Assembly: GCF_002158865.1 (NCBI RefSeq)
Contig: NZ_CP021455.1
Location: 682,001 to 746,000 of the forward strand
Reading direction: 5' to 3'
DNA from: Comamonas serinivorans
GTDB taxonomy: Bacteria > Pseudomonadota > Gammaproteobacteria > Burkholderiales > Burkholderiaceae_C
DNA length: 64,000 nucleotides
Shown: one piece after another, positions 1 through 8,826 of the stretch
Layout of the letters: each line of letters opens with the position of its first letter
Numbering within the stretch: position 1 is the stretch's first letter
Program-made: the position numbers and the translations under genes
The notes under the pieces: model-generated
Databases searched by the model: none
Told to the model about the DNA's origin: nothing
Seen by the model: the letters and a program-made list of their open reading frames with translations, nothing else

Positions 1-1034
1 TCGACAGCCTTGTCCTTGTCGATCCGCTGCAGCGTCACTTCCTTCTCACGGGCCACCACCTCCAGGTCGCGGGCGCGCGTCACGCGCTCTTCCTCGATGG
101 CCACGGCGCGCTTGCGGTTGTTCTCGGCCACTTCCTTTTCGCGCAGCACGTTCTCCTGCTGCACGGCCAGCTGCTGCTCGGACTGCAGGCGCGCCAGTTC
201 GGCGCGCGTGTGTTCTTCGGCCTTGATCTTGGCGGTTTCGGCCTCTTCGCGGGCCACCGTGGACTCGACCTCGCGCTTTTGCTTGGCCGTGGCGTCGGCC
301 TGTTGACGCTCCAGCTCCAGCAGGGCTTCCTGCGTTTCCACGTTCTTCTTCTTGATCTGCATCTCTTCGTTGCGACGCAGCTCGTTGGTGACCACGTTCT
401 GCTGGGCGGTCAGCTCGGTGATCTTGCGGATGCCTTGCGAGTCGAGGATGTTGTTCGCATCCAGGCGCTGCAGCGGCGTCTGCTCCAGGTAGTCGATGGC
501 GGCGTCTTCGAGCGCATAGCCCAGCAGGTTGTCGCCGATCTGGTTCACGATCATTTCGCGGAAGCGGTCGCGCGCCTGGTACAGCTCCTCAAAGTTGAGC
601 GACTTGCCCACCGTTTTGAGGGCTTCGGAGAACTTGGCCGAGAACAGCTCTTCGAGCGTGTCGTGGTCCGAGGCACGCGCGCAGCCGATGTTCTGCGCCA
701 CCATCAGCACGTCTTCCTCGGTGTTGTTCACGCGCACGAAGAACTTCACCTTGATGTCGGCGCGGATGTTGTCGGCGCAGATCAGGCCCTGGTCGCCCGA
801 GCGGTCGATCTCGATGGTCTTGACCGAGACGTCCATGTACTCGGCCTTGTCGATGATGGGCCAGACGATGCCACCCGAGAAGGTGACCTTGGTGGCGCCG
901 CTGAACTTGTTGATGATCAGGGCCTGGCCTTGCTCGACCTTGCGGAAGAAGCGCGAGATGGCCCACATCGTGCCCATGAGCACGACGATGATGCAGGCCG
1001 CAACGGCGAGGACGACGTAAATGGAGCTGGACAT
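1..1034 (-). CDS. yqiK: Flotillin / SPFH-domain protein, YqiK-like (C-terminus beyond the left edge)
   Basis: The start is at 1034 and the gene runs off the left edge, so about 344 residues are seen. There is an N-terminal membrane segment (about residues 5-27). An SPFH/band-7 domain follows, and then a long charged coiled coil rich in Glu, Arg, Gln and Ala, as in flotillins. Flotillins scaffold membrane microdomains at the inner membrane. The gene lies directly downstream of a yqiJ homologue on the same strand, the pair seen in E. coli yqiJK, and behind a PspA-like gene, so a role in membrane integrity is the best inference. A 48-bp palindromic element separates it from yqiJ. Confidence 0.9.
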   Translation of the reverse strand, partial: MSSSIYVVLAVAACIIVVLMGTMWAISRFFRKVEQGQALIINKFSGATKVTFSGGIVWPIIDKAEYMDVSVKTIEIDRSGDQGLICADNIRADIKVKFFVRVNNTEEDVLMVAQNIGCARASDHDTLEELFSAKFSEALKTVGKSLNFEELYQARDRFREMIVNQIGDNLLGYALEDAAIDYLEQTPLQRLDANNILDSQGIRKITELTAQQNVVTNELRRNEEMQIKKKNVETQEALLELERQQADATAKQKREVESTVAREEAETAKIKAEEHTRAELARLQSEQQLAVQQENVLREKEVAENNRKRAVAIEEERVTRARDLEVVAREKEVTLQRIDKDKAV

Positions 1035-1073
1035 GGCGGTCGTTCAGTGAAAGGTTGAAAAGGTGAAGAACGG

Positions 1074-1121
1074 AGTATGGGTTGGTTGCCGTTCAAAAAT
1101 GAACGGCAGCAGGCGCATACT
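1074..1121. repeat. 48-bp palindromic intergenic element, copy 1
   Basis: Ends AGTATG / CATACT; perfect inner stem GCCGTTC / GAACGGC with a 6-nt loop. It lies between yqiJ and the flotillin gene, inside what otherwise looks like one operon. Confidence 0.9.
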
Positions 1122-1150
1122 GCAGGTGTTGAAGGCGTGGCGGCGCCGGC

Positions 1151-1807
1151 TCATGCGTCCAGCGCTTCCACGCGGTAGCGCTTGGCGGCCGCGTCGTACT
1201 CGACGATCAAGGCCTTGTCGCCCCGCTTGAGGGGGTTGGGCGTGTCGGCCCAGATGCGGATGTTCAGCGGCGCACCGTGCTGGGACACCTCGGCGCGGCC
1301 GACAGTGGGGGTCACCTCGGAGGTCCAGATCACGCATTCTTGGCCCACGAGCGAGGCGTGCGTGGTGGCGTAGCGGGTGCGGAATACGCCGCGCAGCGGC
1401 CGCACCAGGCGGGCGGTGATGACCAGCGACAGCCCGCTGGCGGCGACGAGCACGCCGGCGCCGGCCACCCAGCGCAGCAGCTCGGTCGGCACCCAGCGCA
1501 CGAACCAAATGCCCGACAGCGCGGAAATCGTCCAAGCCACCAGCACCAGCAGCGAGGCGACGACCGAGATCGGCACGCCGTTGAGGCCGAACGCCACGAG
1601 GTAGCCCGCGAGCGTGCCGAGGTCGTCGGTGTGGCCGTCGGCGTGCAGGTGGCCGTGGCCCACGTCACCGACATCGCCCGCGTCGCCCGACTCGCCCAGG
1701 TCGACGAGGCCGAACGTGGCCAGCACCCAATAGAACAGCACCACGATCAACAAGACCGTGAACACCGCAGTCGGGAAGCCGAAGATGACAGACAGGAATT
1801 CGGACAT
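1151..1807 (-). CDS. yqiJ: YqiJ-like inner-membrane protein with OB-fold C-terminus
   Basis: 218 residues. A hydrophobic segment at 5-35 is followed by an acidic/His-rich stretch (about 38-62, repeated GD and GH pairs). Two more membrane segments (about 70-100 and 110-135) come next, then a soluble C-terminal domain of about 75 residues that fits the OB-like NfeD-type fold of YqiJ. Family members sit beside flotillins and probably work with them in membrane organisation. Same strand as the downstream flotillin gene and the upstream pspA-like gene. The His/Asp-rich stretch is unusual and might bind metal; that is inference only. Confidence 0.85.
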   Translation of the reverse strand: MSEFLSVIFGFPTAVFTVLLIVVLFYWVLATFGLVDLGESGDAGDVGDVGHGHLHADGHTDDLGTLAGYLVAFGLNGVPISVVASLLVLVAWTISALSGIWFVRWVPTELLRWVAGAGVLVAASGLSLVITARLVRPLRGVFRTRYATTHASLVGQECVIWTSEVTPTVGRAEVSQHGAPLNIRIWADTPNPLKRGDKALIVEYDAAAKRYRVEALDA

Positions 1808-1924
1808 GACAACCCCGTGTTGTTGTTATGGGCGGCGCCTTGGCGGCCCTCCTCCAGGACGCTTTCGATGGTCAATCATGACATGGGACGTTGACGCGCC
1901 CGCTGCCAGGCACGCACCGCCCGC

Positions 1925-2275
1925 TCAGCGCGCCTTCTTGCGCGAGCGCACGGCCGAGCCATGGAAGGCCACCAGCTCCTGCGTGGCCGCCTCCTTGATG
2001 GCCAGCCGGTCTTCGGCATTCAGGCCGTAGCGGCTGGCCAGCAGCGCGTAGTCCTCGGCGCTCAGCGTCACCGTCAGACGCGGGCGCTTGGGCTTTTCAC
2101 CAACGGGCAGGCCCAGCACCTTGCGGATTTCGGTCGAGGTCGAGACGTTGTCGTGAAAGGCCGCGACGCGCACGGCCTCCATGACGGCCTCGGACACGTC
2201 AAACGCCACCTGCACCGCGCGCAAGGCCGTGTCCGAGCCCTGCCAGCGCTCGGGCCGACGCGGTGCCGGGCTCAT
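1925..2275 (-). CDS. Hypothetical protein in the pspA-yqiJ operon
   Basis: 116 residues, no signal peptide or membrane segment. The sequence is mainly helical and charged, with a basic C-terminus ending in RSRKKAR. The start codon overlaps the stop of the pspA-like gene in an ATGA arrangement, so the two are translationally coupled and the ORF is very likely real. A central segment (roughly 38-95) with helical, charged character could be a small DNA-binding or adaptor fold, but I do not recognise the family. Its place between pspA and yqiJ suggests an accessory role in the same membrane-stress operon. Confidence 0.75.
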   Translation of the reverse strand: MSPAPRRPERWQGSDTALRAVQVAFDVSEAVMEAVRVAAFHDNVSTSTEIRKVLGLPVGEKPKRPRLTVTLSAEDYALLASRYGLNAEDRLAIKEAATQELVAFHGSAVRSRKKAR

Positions 2276-3036
2276 GATGCCGAGCTGCCCTGGCCGTTGG
2301 GCGTGGGCGCGGCCGCGGGGGCTGCCGGCGACGCGGCCTGGCCGCCCTCGCGCCTGGCCTTGAGGCGCGCCATGACGTCGGCGGCGCGCGCCTTGTCGCT
2401 GGGGCCGATGCCGGCCTCGGCCAGCTTGCGCTCGAGCGCCTTGTGGCCGAACTCCTGGTCGAGCTGCTCGGCGGCGGCCATGCGGTCGGCCAGGTCTTCG
2501 TGCCGCTTTTTGATGCGCTCCAGCGATTCGCGGGCCGACACCAGGTTGGAGCCGGTGGCGCCGATGCTGTCCGAAATGCTCTGCGTGGCGCGGTAGACGC
2601 TTTCGGTGGTGCGCGCGATGCCGATTTCGCGCTCGTGCTCGCGCACCTTGGCCTCGGCCGCGCGGATCAGGTCCTTCAGGCGCGCCACCTGCATGGCGAA
2701 GTTGGCGTGGGCTTCGGTCTGTGCCTGCAGCTCGGATTCGAGGCCGGCCACGCGTTCGGCCACTTCGAGGGCCAAGCCCTCGTTGGCCTTGTCCAGGGCC
2801 TGCACGGCCAGGTCTTCGTGGCGGCGGATCTCGCCGCGCAGGCGCTCCATGTCGCGGGCGGTCTGCATCTCCTTGGCCATGACGGTGGCCAGCTCGGACT
2901 TGGCTTCGGTGATGCTGTGCTTGGCGTCGACGATTTCCTGTTCGTAGATGCGCGTGGCGTTGCCGTCGACCACGCTTTGGCCGAGTTCGCGGGCGCTGCC
3001 GCGCAGCAGGGTCACGAGTTTCTTGATGATGGTCAT
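2272..3036 (-). CDS. pspA: PspA/IM30-family membrane-stress protein (YjfJ-like)
   Basis: 254 residues, almost entirely long amphipathic helix and coiled coil as expected of PspA/IM30/Vipp1 (ESCRT-III-like) proteins, which coat the cytoplasmic face of damaged membranes. The N-terminus (MTIIKKLVTLLRGSARE) fits the membrane-binding helix. The C-terminus carries a low-complexity Ala/Pro/Gly tail. GGAG lies 7 nt before the ATG. It follows a DUF2170 (yjfI) gene, as in the E. coli yjfIJ arrangement, and overlaps the next gene by 4 nt. No pspF, pspB or pspC is near, so control differs from the classical Psp system. Confidence 0.88.
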   Translation of the reverse strand: MTIIKKLVTLLRGSARELGQSVVDGNATRIYEQEIVDAKHSITEAKSELATVMAKEMQTARDMERLRGEIRRHEDLAVQALDKANEGLALEVAERVAGLESELQAQTEAHANFAMQVARLKDLIRAAEAKVREHEREIGIARTTESVYRATQSISDSIGATGSNLVSARESLERIKKRHEDLADRMAAAEQLDQEFGHKALERKLAEAGIGPSDKARAADVMARLKARREGGQAASPAAPAAAPTPNGQGSSAS

Positions 3037-3064
3037 GGGGGTGCTCCTAACGGAATCGTGGGGG

Positions 3065-3481
3065 TCAACGCAGGAAGTCTTTGAGCGCGTCGAGGGCGTC
3101 GAGCGCGTTGTCGCTGAGCACGGCCACCTCGTGCGCCACGTCTTCGGCGCGGGCGGTTCGGGCCAGTGCGCCGGTCAGCACGTAGCGGTTGCCGACGCGG
3201 CCGAAGGACGACAGCGGCACGGCGGGGTTGAGGTCGAGCAGGGCCTCGTGCAGCTGCACCCGCTGGTCGGGCTTGACCTCGTCTTCGGTCCACAGGTAGC
3301 ACAGGCAGATCAGCTGGGTGCCCGAGCTGGTGACGAAGATGGGCAGCTCGTCGCGGCCCTCGATGCTGACCTGGATCACGGGGACCTCGCCCGAGATGGG
3401 CTGGAGCTGGACGGCCACGCCGCCCATGACGGCCGAGGTCAGCACATCGAGGTTGCCCAGTTGTTGATGCAGTTCGGTCAT
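3065..3481 (-). CDS. yjfI: DUF2170 family protein, YjfI-like
   Basis: 138 residues counted from the ATG at 3481, which has GGAGG 6 nt upstream. An in-frame ATG 48 nt earlier has no such site and would intrude on the operator. Soluble alpha/beta protein of the YjfI (DUF2170) family, which is regularly found immediately before a PspA-like gene. Molecular function is not established. First gene of the operon yjfI - pspA - hypothetical - yqiJ - flotillin; a large dyad at 3523-3559 sits in its promoter region. Confidence 0.85.
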   Translation of the reverse strand: MTELHQQLGNLDVLTSAVMGGVAVQLQPISGEVPVIQVSIEGRDELPIFVTSSGTQLICLCYLWTEDEVKPDQRVQLHEALLDLNPAVPLSSFGRVGNRYVLTGALARTARAEDVAHEVAVLSDNALDALDALKDFLR

Positions 3482-3522
3482 CGAGTCCTCCAGGGTGTTG
3501 AGGGGACGGTGTGTCCCGGGTT

Positions 3523-3559
3523 TTGACACATTATGTCGTTGTGCGACATTTCATGTCAA
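3523..3559. promoter_or_regulatory. Nested dyad (candidate operator) upstream of the yjfI-pspA operon
   Basis: Outer arms TTGACA / TGTCAA and inner arms ATGTCG / CGACAT are centred on 3541, giving four TGTC-type half-sites in alternating orientation. It is about 40 bp upstream of the yjfI start. Rest of 3482-3823: no other gene or repeat seen. Confidence 0.6.
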
Positions 3560-3823
3560 TGAATCGGGGCGTCATCGCGTAACGGACTGTGCGTGGCCGT
3601 TGGGGGCTGACGCCTGGGAGCGATGGGGTGATGGTCCTGTTGCCACAGGCAAGCACCATGGGTTCAACGGCCAATGGGGTCTGTCTCGGCGTGCACCTGC
3701 GTCCTGCGCCTTGCAAGAGTCGGCTGGTCGAGCACGCGTGCGGGCGCCAGATCCGTCGCATGGCATTTGCCGATGGTGGCCGCACGCTCACGAGACGGGC
3801 CTGCAGCCGGCCGGCGCCTGGCC

Positions 3824-4615
3824 TCAGGCGCGCGCCTGGTAGCGCGACTCGATGCGTTGCACCGTGGCCAGCAACTGCGGGCGCACCTCGCGCATGAACT
3901 GCTCGGGCGAGATCACCACGGCGGCGGCCGCGGCGTTCACCACCATGAGCGGCAGGTTGTCGCTCACGCGCATGGGCACGGCGATGCCGTTGACGTCGGG
4001 GCGCCAGTCGCCGAACGAGGTGACGCAGCCATGGGCCGCGAGGTCGGCCTCGGCCTGGCGCAGACCGACTTCGTGCAGGCGCCAGCCGACGGGGTCGAGT
4101 GCGGCCAGGCGCGCCTCGAGCTTGCGCCGCGCGGCTTCGGGGGCGCCGGCCAGGTAGCCGCGGCCGGCGGCCGAGTTGGCCAGCGGCAGGCGCGAGCCGA
4201 TGCCCAGCCGCAGCGTGAGCACCGCATCCTCGCTGCGGCAGTTTTCGATGTAGAGCATGGACAGGTCGTCGCGGATGGCGAGCGCCACCATGGTCCCGGT
4301 GTCGTTGGCCAGTTGCTGCAGCAGGTCGGTGCTGGCGGCTTTCACGTCCAGGTGGGTCAGCGTCGTGCCGCCCAGGGCGATGGTCTGCAGGCCCAGGCGG
4401 TAGCGGCCGGTTTCGGTCACGGCGTGCAGGTAGCCCAGCTGCGTCAGCGTGTAGGTCAGCCGCGTGACGGTGGACTTGGGCAGCTGGGTGCGCTCGGCCA
4501 GTTCGCGGTTGGACAGGCGCTCTTCGCCCGAGCGGAAGGCGCGCAGCACCGACAGCCCGCGGGCCAGTGCGGTGACGAAGTGGCGGTCGGACTTGGCGTT
4601 GGGGCTGACGGGCAT
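3824..4615 (-). CDS. IclR-family transcriptional regulator
   Basis: 263 residues. N-terminal winged helix-turn-helix (about 12-70, including SNRELAERTQLPKSTVTRL) is followed by the IclR effector-binding domain (about 85-260). IclR proteins are dimeric regulators of catabolic or stress genes that respond to small aromatic or organic acids. The gene ends in its own terminal region, is on the minus strand, and is followed 25 nt upstream by the Nudix gene on the same strand, so the two may be co-transcribed. No obvious catabolic target lies next to it, so the regulon cannot be named. Confidence 0.92.
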   Translation of the reverse strand: MPVSPNAKSDRHFVTALARGLSVLRAFRSGEERLSNRELAERTQLPKSTVTRLTYTLTQLGYLHAVTETGRYRLGLQTIALGGTTLTHLDVKAASTDLLQQLANDTGTMVALAIRDDLSMLYIENCRSEDAVLTLRLGIGSRLPLANSAAGRGYLAGAPEAARRKLEARLAALDPVGWRLHEVGLRQAEADLAAHGCVTSFGDWRPDVNGIAVPMRVSDNLPLMVVNAAAAAVVISPEQFMREVRPQLLATVQRIESRYQARA

Positions 4616-4640
4616 GGCGGGGGACTCCCTGGCGGGCGAA

Positions 4641-5309
4641 CTACTTCCAGGCGAACTGGGGCTGGTCGAAATGTGCCACGCGCGTGGCGCGTCCGTTCAG
4701 GCAGAGTTCGCGGAACTGGTACAGGAAGGCGGCCGTGGGGGCGGCGATCCAGCTGGTGCCCACCGGCATGCGCAGCACGGGGTGGGGCGAGTGTTCGGTG
4801 GCTTCCAGCATGGGCGCGTCGGCCCGCAGGAACTCGTGCACCGGGATGCGGTGCACGCTGGCGACCTCGTCGGCGTTGGGCGCCAGCGCCCGCGCCTCGC
4901 CGGCCCAGACCACGACCGGCGTGATGACGAAGCCCGAACGGGTGACGAAGTCATCCAGCCGGCCCAGCACGGCGTCCGGGGGCAGGGCCAAGCCGACTTC
5001 CTCGTGCAGCTCGCGCAGGGCCGCCTGCTCGGGCGTTTCGCCGGGCTCGATGCGCCCGCCCGGCAGCGCCCACTGGCCCGCGTGGTTCTTCAGGTGGCGC
5101 GCGCGGCGGGTGAGCAGCAGGGCCGCCTGGGTGCTCCAGTCCGCCGGCGCCGCCAGGCCCTCCAGATCGCCCCCCGTGCCTTCGTCGATCACGGCCAGCA
5201 CCACGGCCGCCGCGCCTTGCCGCAGGGTGTGGGTGTCCTGGGCATGGTGCACCTCAAAGCCAGCCAGGTGCGTGGCCATCAGGGTGTGGAGCTGGTCGTC
5301 GCGTTGCAT
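4641..5309 (-). CDS. Nudix hydrolase, CoA pyrophosphatase type (NudL-like)
   Basis: 222 residues from the ATG at 5309. A longer reading to 5513 exists, but the extra 68 residues are low-complexity and would overlap the promoter of the divergent MFS gene. The Nudix box GX5EX7REXXEEXG is complete (GRIEPGETPEQAALRELHEE). The preceding segment LLTRRARHLKNHAGQWALPGG matches the CoA-pyrophosphatase signature of the YeaB/NudL subgroup, which splits CoA and its esters to phosphopantetheine and ADP. Cytosolic housekeeping role. The start choice is the weak point. Confidence 0.85.
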   Translation of the reverse strand: MQRDDQLHTLMATHLAGFEVHHAQDTHTLRQGAAAVVLAVIDEGTGGDLEGLAAPADWSTQAALLLTRRARHLKNHAGQWALPGGRIEPGETPEQAALRELHEEVGLALPPDAVLGRLDDFVTRSGFVITPVVVWAGEARALAPNADEVASVHRIPVHEFLRADAPMLEATEHSPHPVLRMPVGTSWIAAPTAAFLYQFRELCLNGRATRVAHFDQPQFAWK

Positions 5310-5527
5310 GGCGGCCAGCTTAGCAGCGGCCTGTGCGTCCGGCGCGGCCGCTTGTGACAGGTCGTCTGTGACCGAAGGGCCTGAGCGTGGCAGCCTGCGC
5401 GGCGGCTGGGCGAAGGCCGTCGCCCCGGCCCCGCGCGAGGCACACCTCAGCCTGTGGCGTGGGCCGGGTCGCCGCAGCGACGCAGCGCTCAGCACAAACC
5501 CGCGGGCAGGCATAGCATGCGGACCCT

Positions 5528-6772
5528 ATGTCCAGATTTGCAAGCCTTCGTCCCGTGCTGCCCATCCTGCTGGGTGCGTCCGTGCTGCTGTCCGTCAGCA
5601 TGGGGCTGCGGCAGAGCTTCGGCATCTTCATGCCGCCCATCACGCAGGACCTGCACGTGACCGTGGCCCAGTTCACGCTGGCCATCGCGGTGCAGAACCT
5701 GATGTGGGGCATCCTGCAGCCGCTGGCTGGGGCGCTGGTGGTCAAGGTGGGCTACCGTAGCCTCATGCTGACGGGGGCCATCCTGTACATGGTGGGCCTG
5801 GTGCTCATGGCCACGGCCCAGGGCATGCTGCCCATCGTGCTCGGCGCGGGCGTGCTGATCGGTGCGGCCATGGCTTGCACGGGCACGGCCATCACGCTGT
5901 CGGTGTCCACCCGCGTGGTGTCGCCGCAGGCGCGCTCCATGGCGCTGGGCGTGGTGTCGGCCGCGGGCTCGCTGGGTTCGCTGGTGGCGGCGCCCCTGGG
6001 GCAGTGGCTGCTGCAGGGCCATGGCTGGCGCATGGGCATGCTGGGCTTCATCGTGCTGGGCCTGCTGATGCTGCCCGCCGCCTGGAAGGCCGGCGGCGTG
6101 GACCGCTACGCCGCGGACAACCCGCGGCCGGCCGCGCTGGGCGACGACAGCACAGCGCGCCAGGCGCTGGCGCAGGCTTTCCGCAACGTGCCCTTCCTCA
6201 TCACCGCCTGCGCCTTCTTCGTCTGCGGCATGCAGCTGCTGTTCCTCAGCACCCACCTGCCGGCTTACCTCGAGCTGTGCGGCATGGACCCCATGCTGAG
6301 CGCGCAGGCGCTGGGCGTGATCGGCGGCTTCAACGTGCTGGGCAGCCTGTTCTTCGGCTGGGCCGGCGGGCGCTGGAACAAGCTGGCCCTGCTGGGCCTG
6401 ATCTACGTGCTGCGCTCCATCGTGGTGGCCTGGTACTTCATGCACGACCCCACAGCCAGCAGCACCCTGGTTTTTGCCGCCCTCATGGGTTTCCTCTGGC
6501 TGGGCGTGAGCCCGCTGATCGCCGGGGCCGTGGCCGAGATGTTCGGCCTGCGCTGGCAGCCCATGATCCAGGGCGTGGCCTTCTTCTGCCACCAGATCGG
6601 CAGCTTTGCCGGCGCCTTTGGCGGTGGCCTGATCTACGACGCGCTGGGCAACTACAACCTGGCGTGGCAGCTGGCCGTGCTCGTGGGCGCCATCGCCGGG
6701 GTCGTGCAGATCCTCACCGGCCTGTTGCGGCCATCATCGGGCGCTTCGGGGCCGCTGCTGAAGCCAGCTTGA
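5528..6772 (+). CDS. MFS transporter
   Basis: 414 residues with about 12 predicted membrane helices in two six-helix halves and a central loop near residues 195-215. The N-terminal half has the MFS-type glycine-rich loop after helix 2 (VVKVGYRSLM). No drug- or substrate-specific motif is recognisable. The closest general class is the single-gene MFS_1 permeases common in Burkholderiales, which often carry organic acids. Divergent from the Nudix gene; a 48-bp element begins right after its stop codon. Confidence 0.88.
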   Translation: MSRFASLRPVLPILLGASVLLSVSMGLRQSFGIFMPPITQDLHVTVAQFTLAIAVQNLMWGILQPLAGALVVKVGYRSLMLTGAILYMVGLVLMATAQGMLPIVLGAGVLIGAAMACTGTAITLSVSTRVVSPQARSMALGVVSAAGSLGSLVAAPLGQWLLQGHGWRMGMLGFIVLGLLMLPAAWKAGGVDRYAADNPRPAALGDDSTARQALAQAFRNVPFLITACAFFVCGMQLLFLSTHLPAYLELCGMDPMLSAQALGVIGGFNVLGSLFFGWAGGRWNKLALLGLIYVLRSIVVAWYFMHDPTASSTLVFAALMGFLWLGVSPLIAGAVAEMFGLRWQPMIQGVAFFCHQIGSFAGAFGGGLIYDALGNYNLAWQLAVLVGAIAGVVQILTGLLRPSSGASGPLLKPA

Positions 6773-6774
6773 TG

Positions 6775-6822
6775 GGTATGGGGCTGTCCCCGTTCAACAT
6801 CAAACGGGTTTGATTGCATACT
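6775..6822. repeat. 48-bp palindromic intergenic element, copy 2
   Basis: Ends GGTATG / CATACT; inner stem CCCGTT / AACGGG. Begins 2 nt after the MFS stop codon, between convergent genes. Confidence 0.9.
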
Positions 6823-6986
6823 GCCGTTGAGATCCATTCGCGACATCAACAGGCGATGTTGCCCTCGATCCTGGGCGGTGGCCCTGCGGTGCTCATCCGA
6901 CTGCCCTTGGCCGGGGCTGCCCATGACCCGGTGACGAGGGGGCGCACCCCATTGGCCCTCGCCGCGCAGGGCGGTGCGAGGCCCGC

Positions 6987-7253
6987 TCAGGGCGGCGCGG
7001 TGGCTGCTTCCAGCTGCAGCAGGTAGCGGCGCGCGTGGCGTCCGCCATCGTCCTCGGCGCCGCACATCTCGGCGCTGGGCTGCAGGCCGCCGCACACACG
7101 GGGCCGCTCGGGGCGGCCGAACAGGCGGCAACCCCCGGCTGCATCGAGCTGCACGCAGGGCACGCCCGCGGGCTTGCCCTGGGGCATGCCGGGAATCGGC
7201 GAGCTGATGGACGGCGCGATGCAGCAGGCGGCGCAGCCGGGGCGGCAGTTCAT
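6987..7253 (-). CDS. YkgJ-family cysteine cluster protein
   Basis: 88 residues starting MNCRPGCAACC: a compact Cys cluster (C3, C7, C10, C11) followed by further Cys at about 33, 42, 54 and 64. This is the zinc- or iron-chelating CxxCxxCC-type family (YkgJ). Small cytosolic protein; the cluster probably binds Zn or Fe-S, and no enzymatic role is established. The start overlaps the stop of the mgtC gene (ATGA), so it is translated from the same message. Confidence 0.85.
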   Translation of the reverse strand: MNCRPGCAACCIAPSISSPIPGMPQGKPAGVPCVQLDAAGGCRLFGRPERPRVCGGLQPSAEMCGAEDDGGRHARRYLLQLEAATAPP

Positions 7254-7858
7254 GGCGGTGGGGGCGGCTGGGGATCGGGTTCGGGCTCGGCGGTGGACGC
7301 CGGCGTGGGCGGGCGCCGCTTCGGCGTGGGCGCCAGGTAGGGTACCAGGGTCAGCACGCAGAAGGCGAGCACGGCACTGAGGATGGCCGTGGACTCTTCG
7401 CCCAGCCCGATGGCGATGCCCACCGCGGCCGTGAACCAGATGCCGGCCGCCGTGGTCAGGCCTTGCACGGCCTCGCGGCCCCCGGCCTGGCGTTTGAGGA
7501 TGGCGCCCGCGCCGAGGAACCCGATGCCGGCGATCACGCCCTGGATCACGCGCGAGGCCTCGTTCAGGTTGGCACCCAGCTGCTGCACCACGCTCACCGT
7601 CAGCGCCGCGCCCATGGCCGTCAGCATGTGGGTGCGCAGGCCCGCGGCCTTGCCCTCGGATTCGCGCTCCCAGCCCAGCAGGCCGCCGAGCAGCGCCGCC
7701 AGCAGCAGGCGCAGCACGGTGCGCGTGATCTGGCCGACGTCGTTGAGGTCGGAGAACTCTTGCGCGACGGCCGCTTGAACCTGCGGCCACCAGGCGGCGC
7801 GCGCGGGCAGGCTGGCCAGCAGCGCGGTGAGGGGAACGAGGACGTGCAAGGCGGTCAT
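7250..7858 (-). CDS. MgtC/SapB-family membrane protein
   Basis: 202 residues. An N-terminal hydrophobic region is followed by the MgtC core: LLLAALLGGLLGWERESEGKAAGLRTH at about 51-77, with the typical R/E-containing loop, and GVIAGIGFLGAGAILK at about 107-122. The short Pro-rich tail lacks the C-terminal cytoplasmic domain of Salmonella MgtC, so this is the SapB/YhiD-like short form. Members are inner-membrane proteins linked to Mg2+ or acid stress. The ATG at 7858 is chosen because the longer upstream reading is low-complexity. 4-nt overlap with the YkgJ gene downstream. Confidence 0.88.
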   Translation of the reverse strand: MTALHVLVPLTALLASLPARAAWWPQVQAAVAQEFSDLNDVGQITRTVLRLLLAALLGGLLGWERESEGKAAGLRTHMLTAMGAALTVSVVQQLGANLNEASRVIQGVIAGIGFLGAGAILKRQAGGREAVQGLTTAAGIWFTAAVGIAIGLGEESTAILSAVLAFCVLTLVPYLAPTPKRRPPTPASTAEPEPDPQPPPPP

Positions 7859-8489
7859 GGGCAGGCGAAACAGGCACGGGGATGCGGCCATTCTGGCCAG
7901 CGCGGCGGTGCCCGGGTGTCGGTTCAGTCCGATCCTGCTGTGCGCCTGCAGGCGGTGTGGCGGTGCGGCAGGCGTGTGGCGCGGGCCTGCCGAGCGGGCC
8001 CGACCTGCTTGGACCGCCGGCTGCCCCAAGGCCCACCGCGCCCAGGCGGCGACGAGGCCGCTTGACCGTCGGTGCGTCCAACAGGCTGCGTCGGAGGCCG
8101 GCAGCCGGGGGCAGGAGACAGGGGCAATCGGTGGGCTGATCGGCGGCCCGGCTGACGGCGGATCGCAACACGGAGACGGATGATGGTCAGCCCGGCGGTC
8201 GGGCCGTGGTGGCGGATGTCGACCACGTGCCGGGCGTCCCTGAGGCTGTGCACCGCTTGCGCGAAGTGGTGTCAGCTCGGCCACGCCTACTCGGCCCACC
8301 CCGAGGGCCTGTGCGGCCTTCCAGCTGCCTGCAGCCGGAACAGCTGGAGCAACACGCGATTTTTCAAACGGTGTTCAATGGGTATGGTGTCTTGGCCGAT
8401 GTCAGGCCATCGAGAAGCCGCGTATACACCTGCAGCTGGTGCGCCGCCGGTCGACGAGGTTGCTTCGTCCTGCGCTACAGTGGCGCCCC
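7859..8489. other. 631-bp intergenic region between divergent mgtC and emrE
   Basis: Apart from the 48-bp element at 8381-8428 I see no gene, convincing promoter or RNA here. Open frames in it are GC-driven and have no family resemblance. Confidence 0.5.
8381..8428. repeat. 48-bp palindromic intergenic element, copy 3
   Basis: Ends GGTATG / TATACA with ATAC in register; the inner dyad is CGATG / CATCG instead of the usual CCGTT type. Confidence 0.7.
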
Positions 8490-8822
8490 ATGCACACCGC
8501 TTACCTGTGGCTGCTCGTGGCCATCGTGGCCGAGGTCATCGCCACCTCCTGCCTCAAGCTGTCGGCCGGCTTCACCCGGCTGCTGCCCAGCCTCGTCACC
8601 GTCGTGGGCTACGGGGTGTCGTTCTATTGCCTGTCGCAAACCCTGCGCAGCATGACCATGGGCGTGGTCTACGCCATCTGGTCGGGTGTGGGCATCGTGC
8701 TGATTTCCATCGTCGGCTGGTGGATGGGGCAGAAGCTGGATGGCCCGGCCTTGGTGGGCCTGGGGCTGATCATCGCGGGCGTGCTGGTCATCAACCTGCT
8801 GTCCAAAACCGTGGGGCACTGA
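8490..8822 (+). CDS. emrE: Small multidrug resistance efflux protein, EmrE-like
   Basis: 110 residues with four membrane helices; very close to EmrE throughout. The essential membrane glutamate is E15 (IVAEVIATS), equivalent to E14 of EmrE. The helix-3 segment AIWSGVGIVLIS and the end GVLVINLLSK are those of proton-coupled quaternary-cation exporters of the SMR family, which work as antiparallel dimers. The ATG at 8490 gives the standard length. Only 4 nt separate it from the AEC transporter, so the two are one transcriptional unit. Confidence 0.95.
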   Translation: MHTAYLWLLVAIVAEVIATSCLKLSAGFTRLLPSLVTVVGYGVSFYCLSQTLRSMTMGVVYAIWSGVGIVLISIVGWWMGQKLDGPALVGLGLIIAGVLVINLLSKTVGH

Positions 8823-8826
8823 GCCG

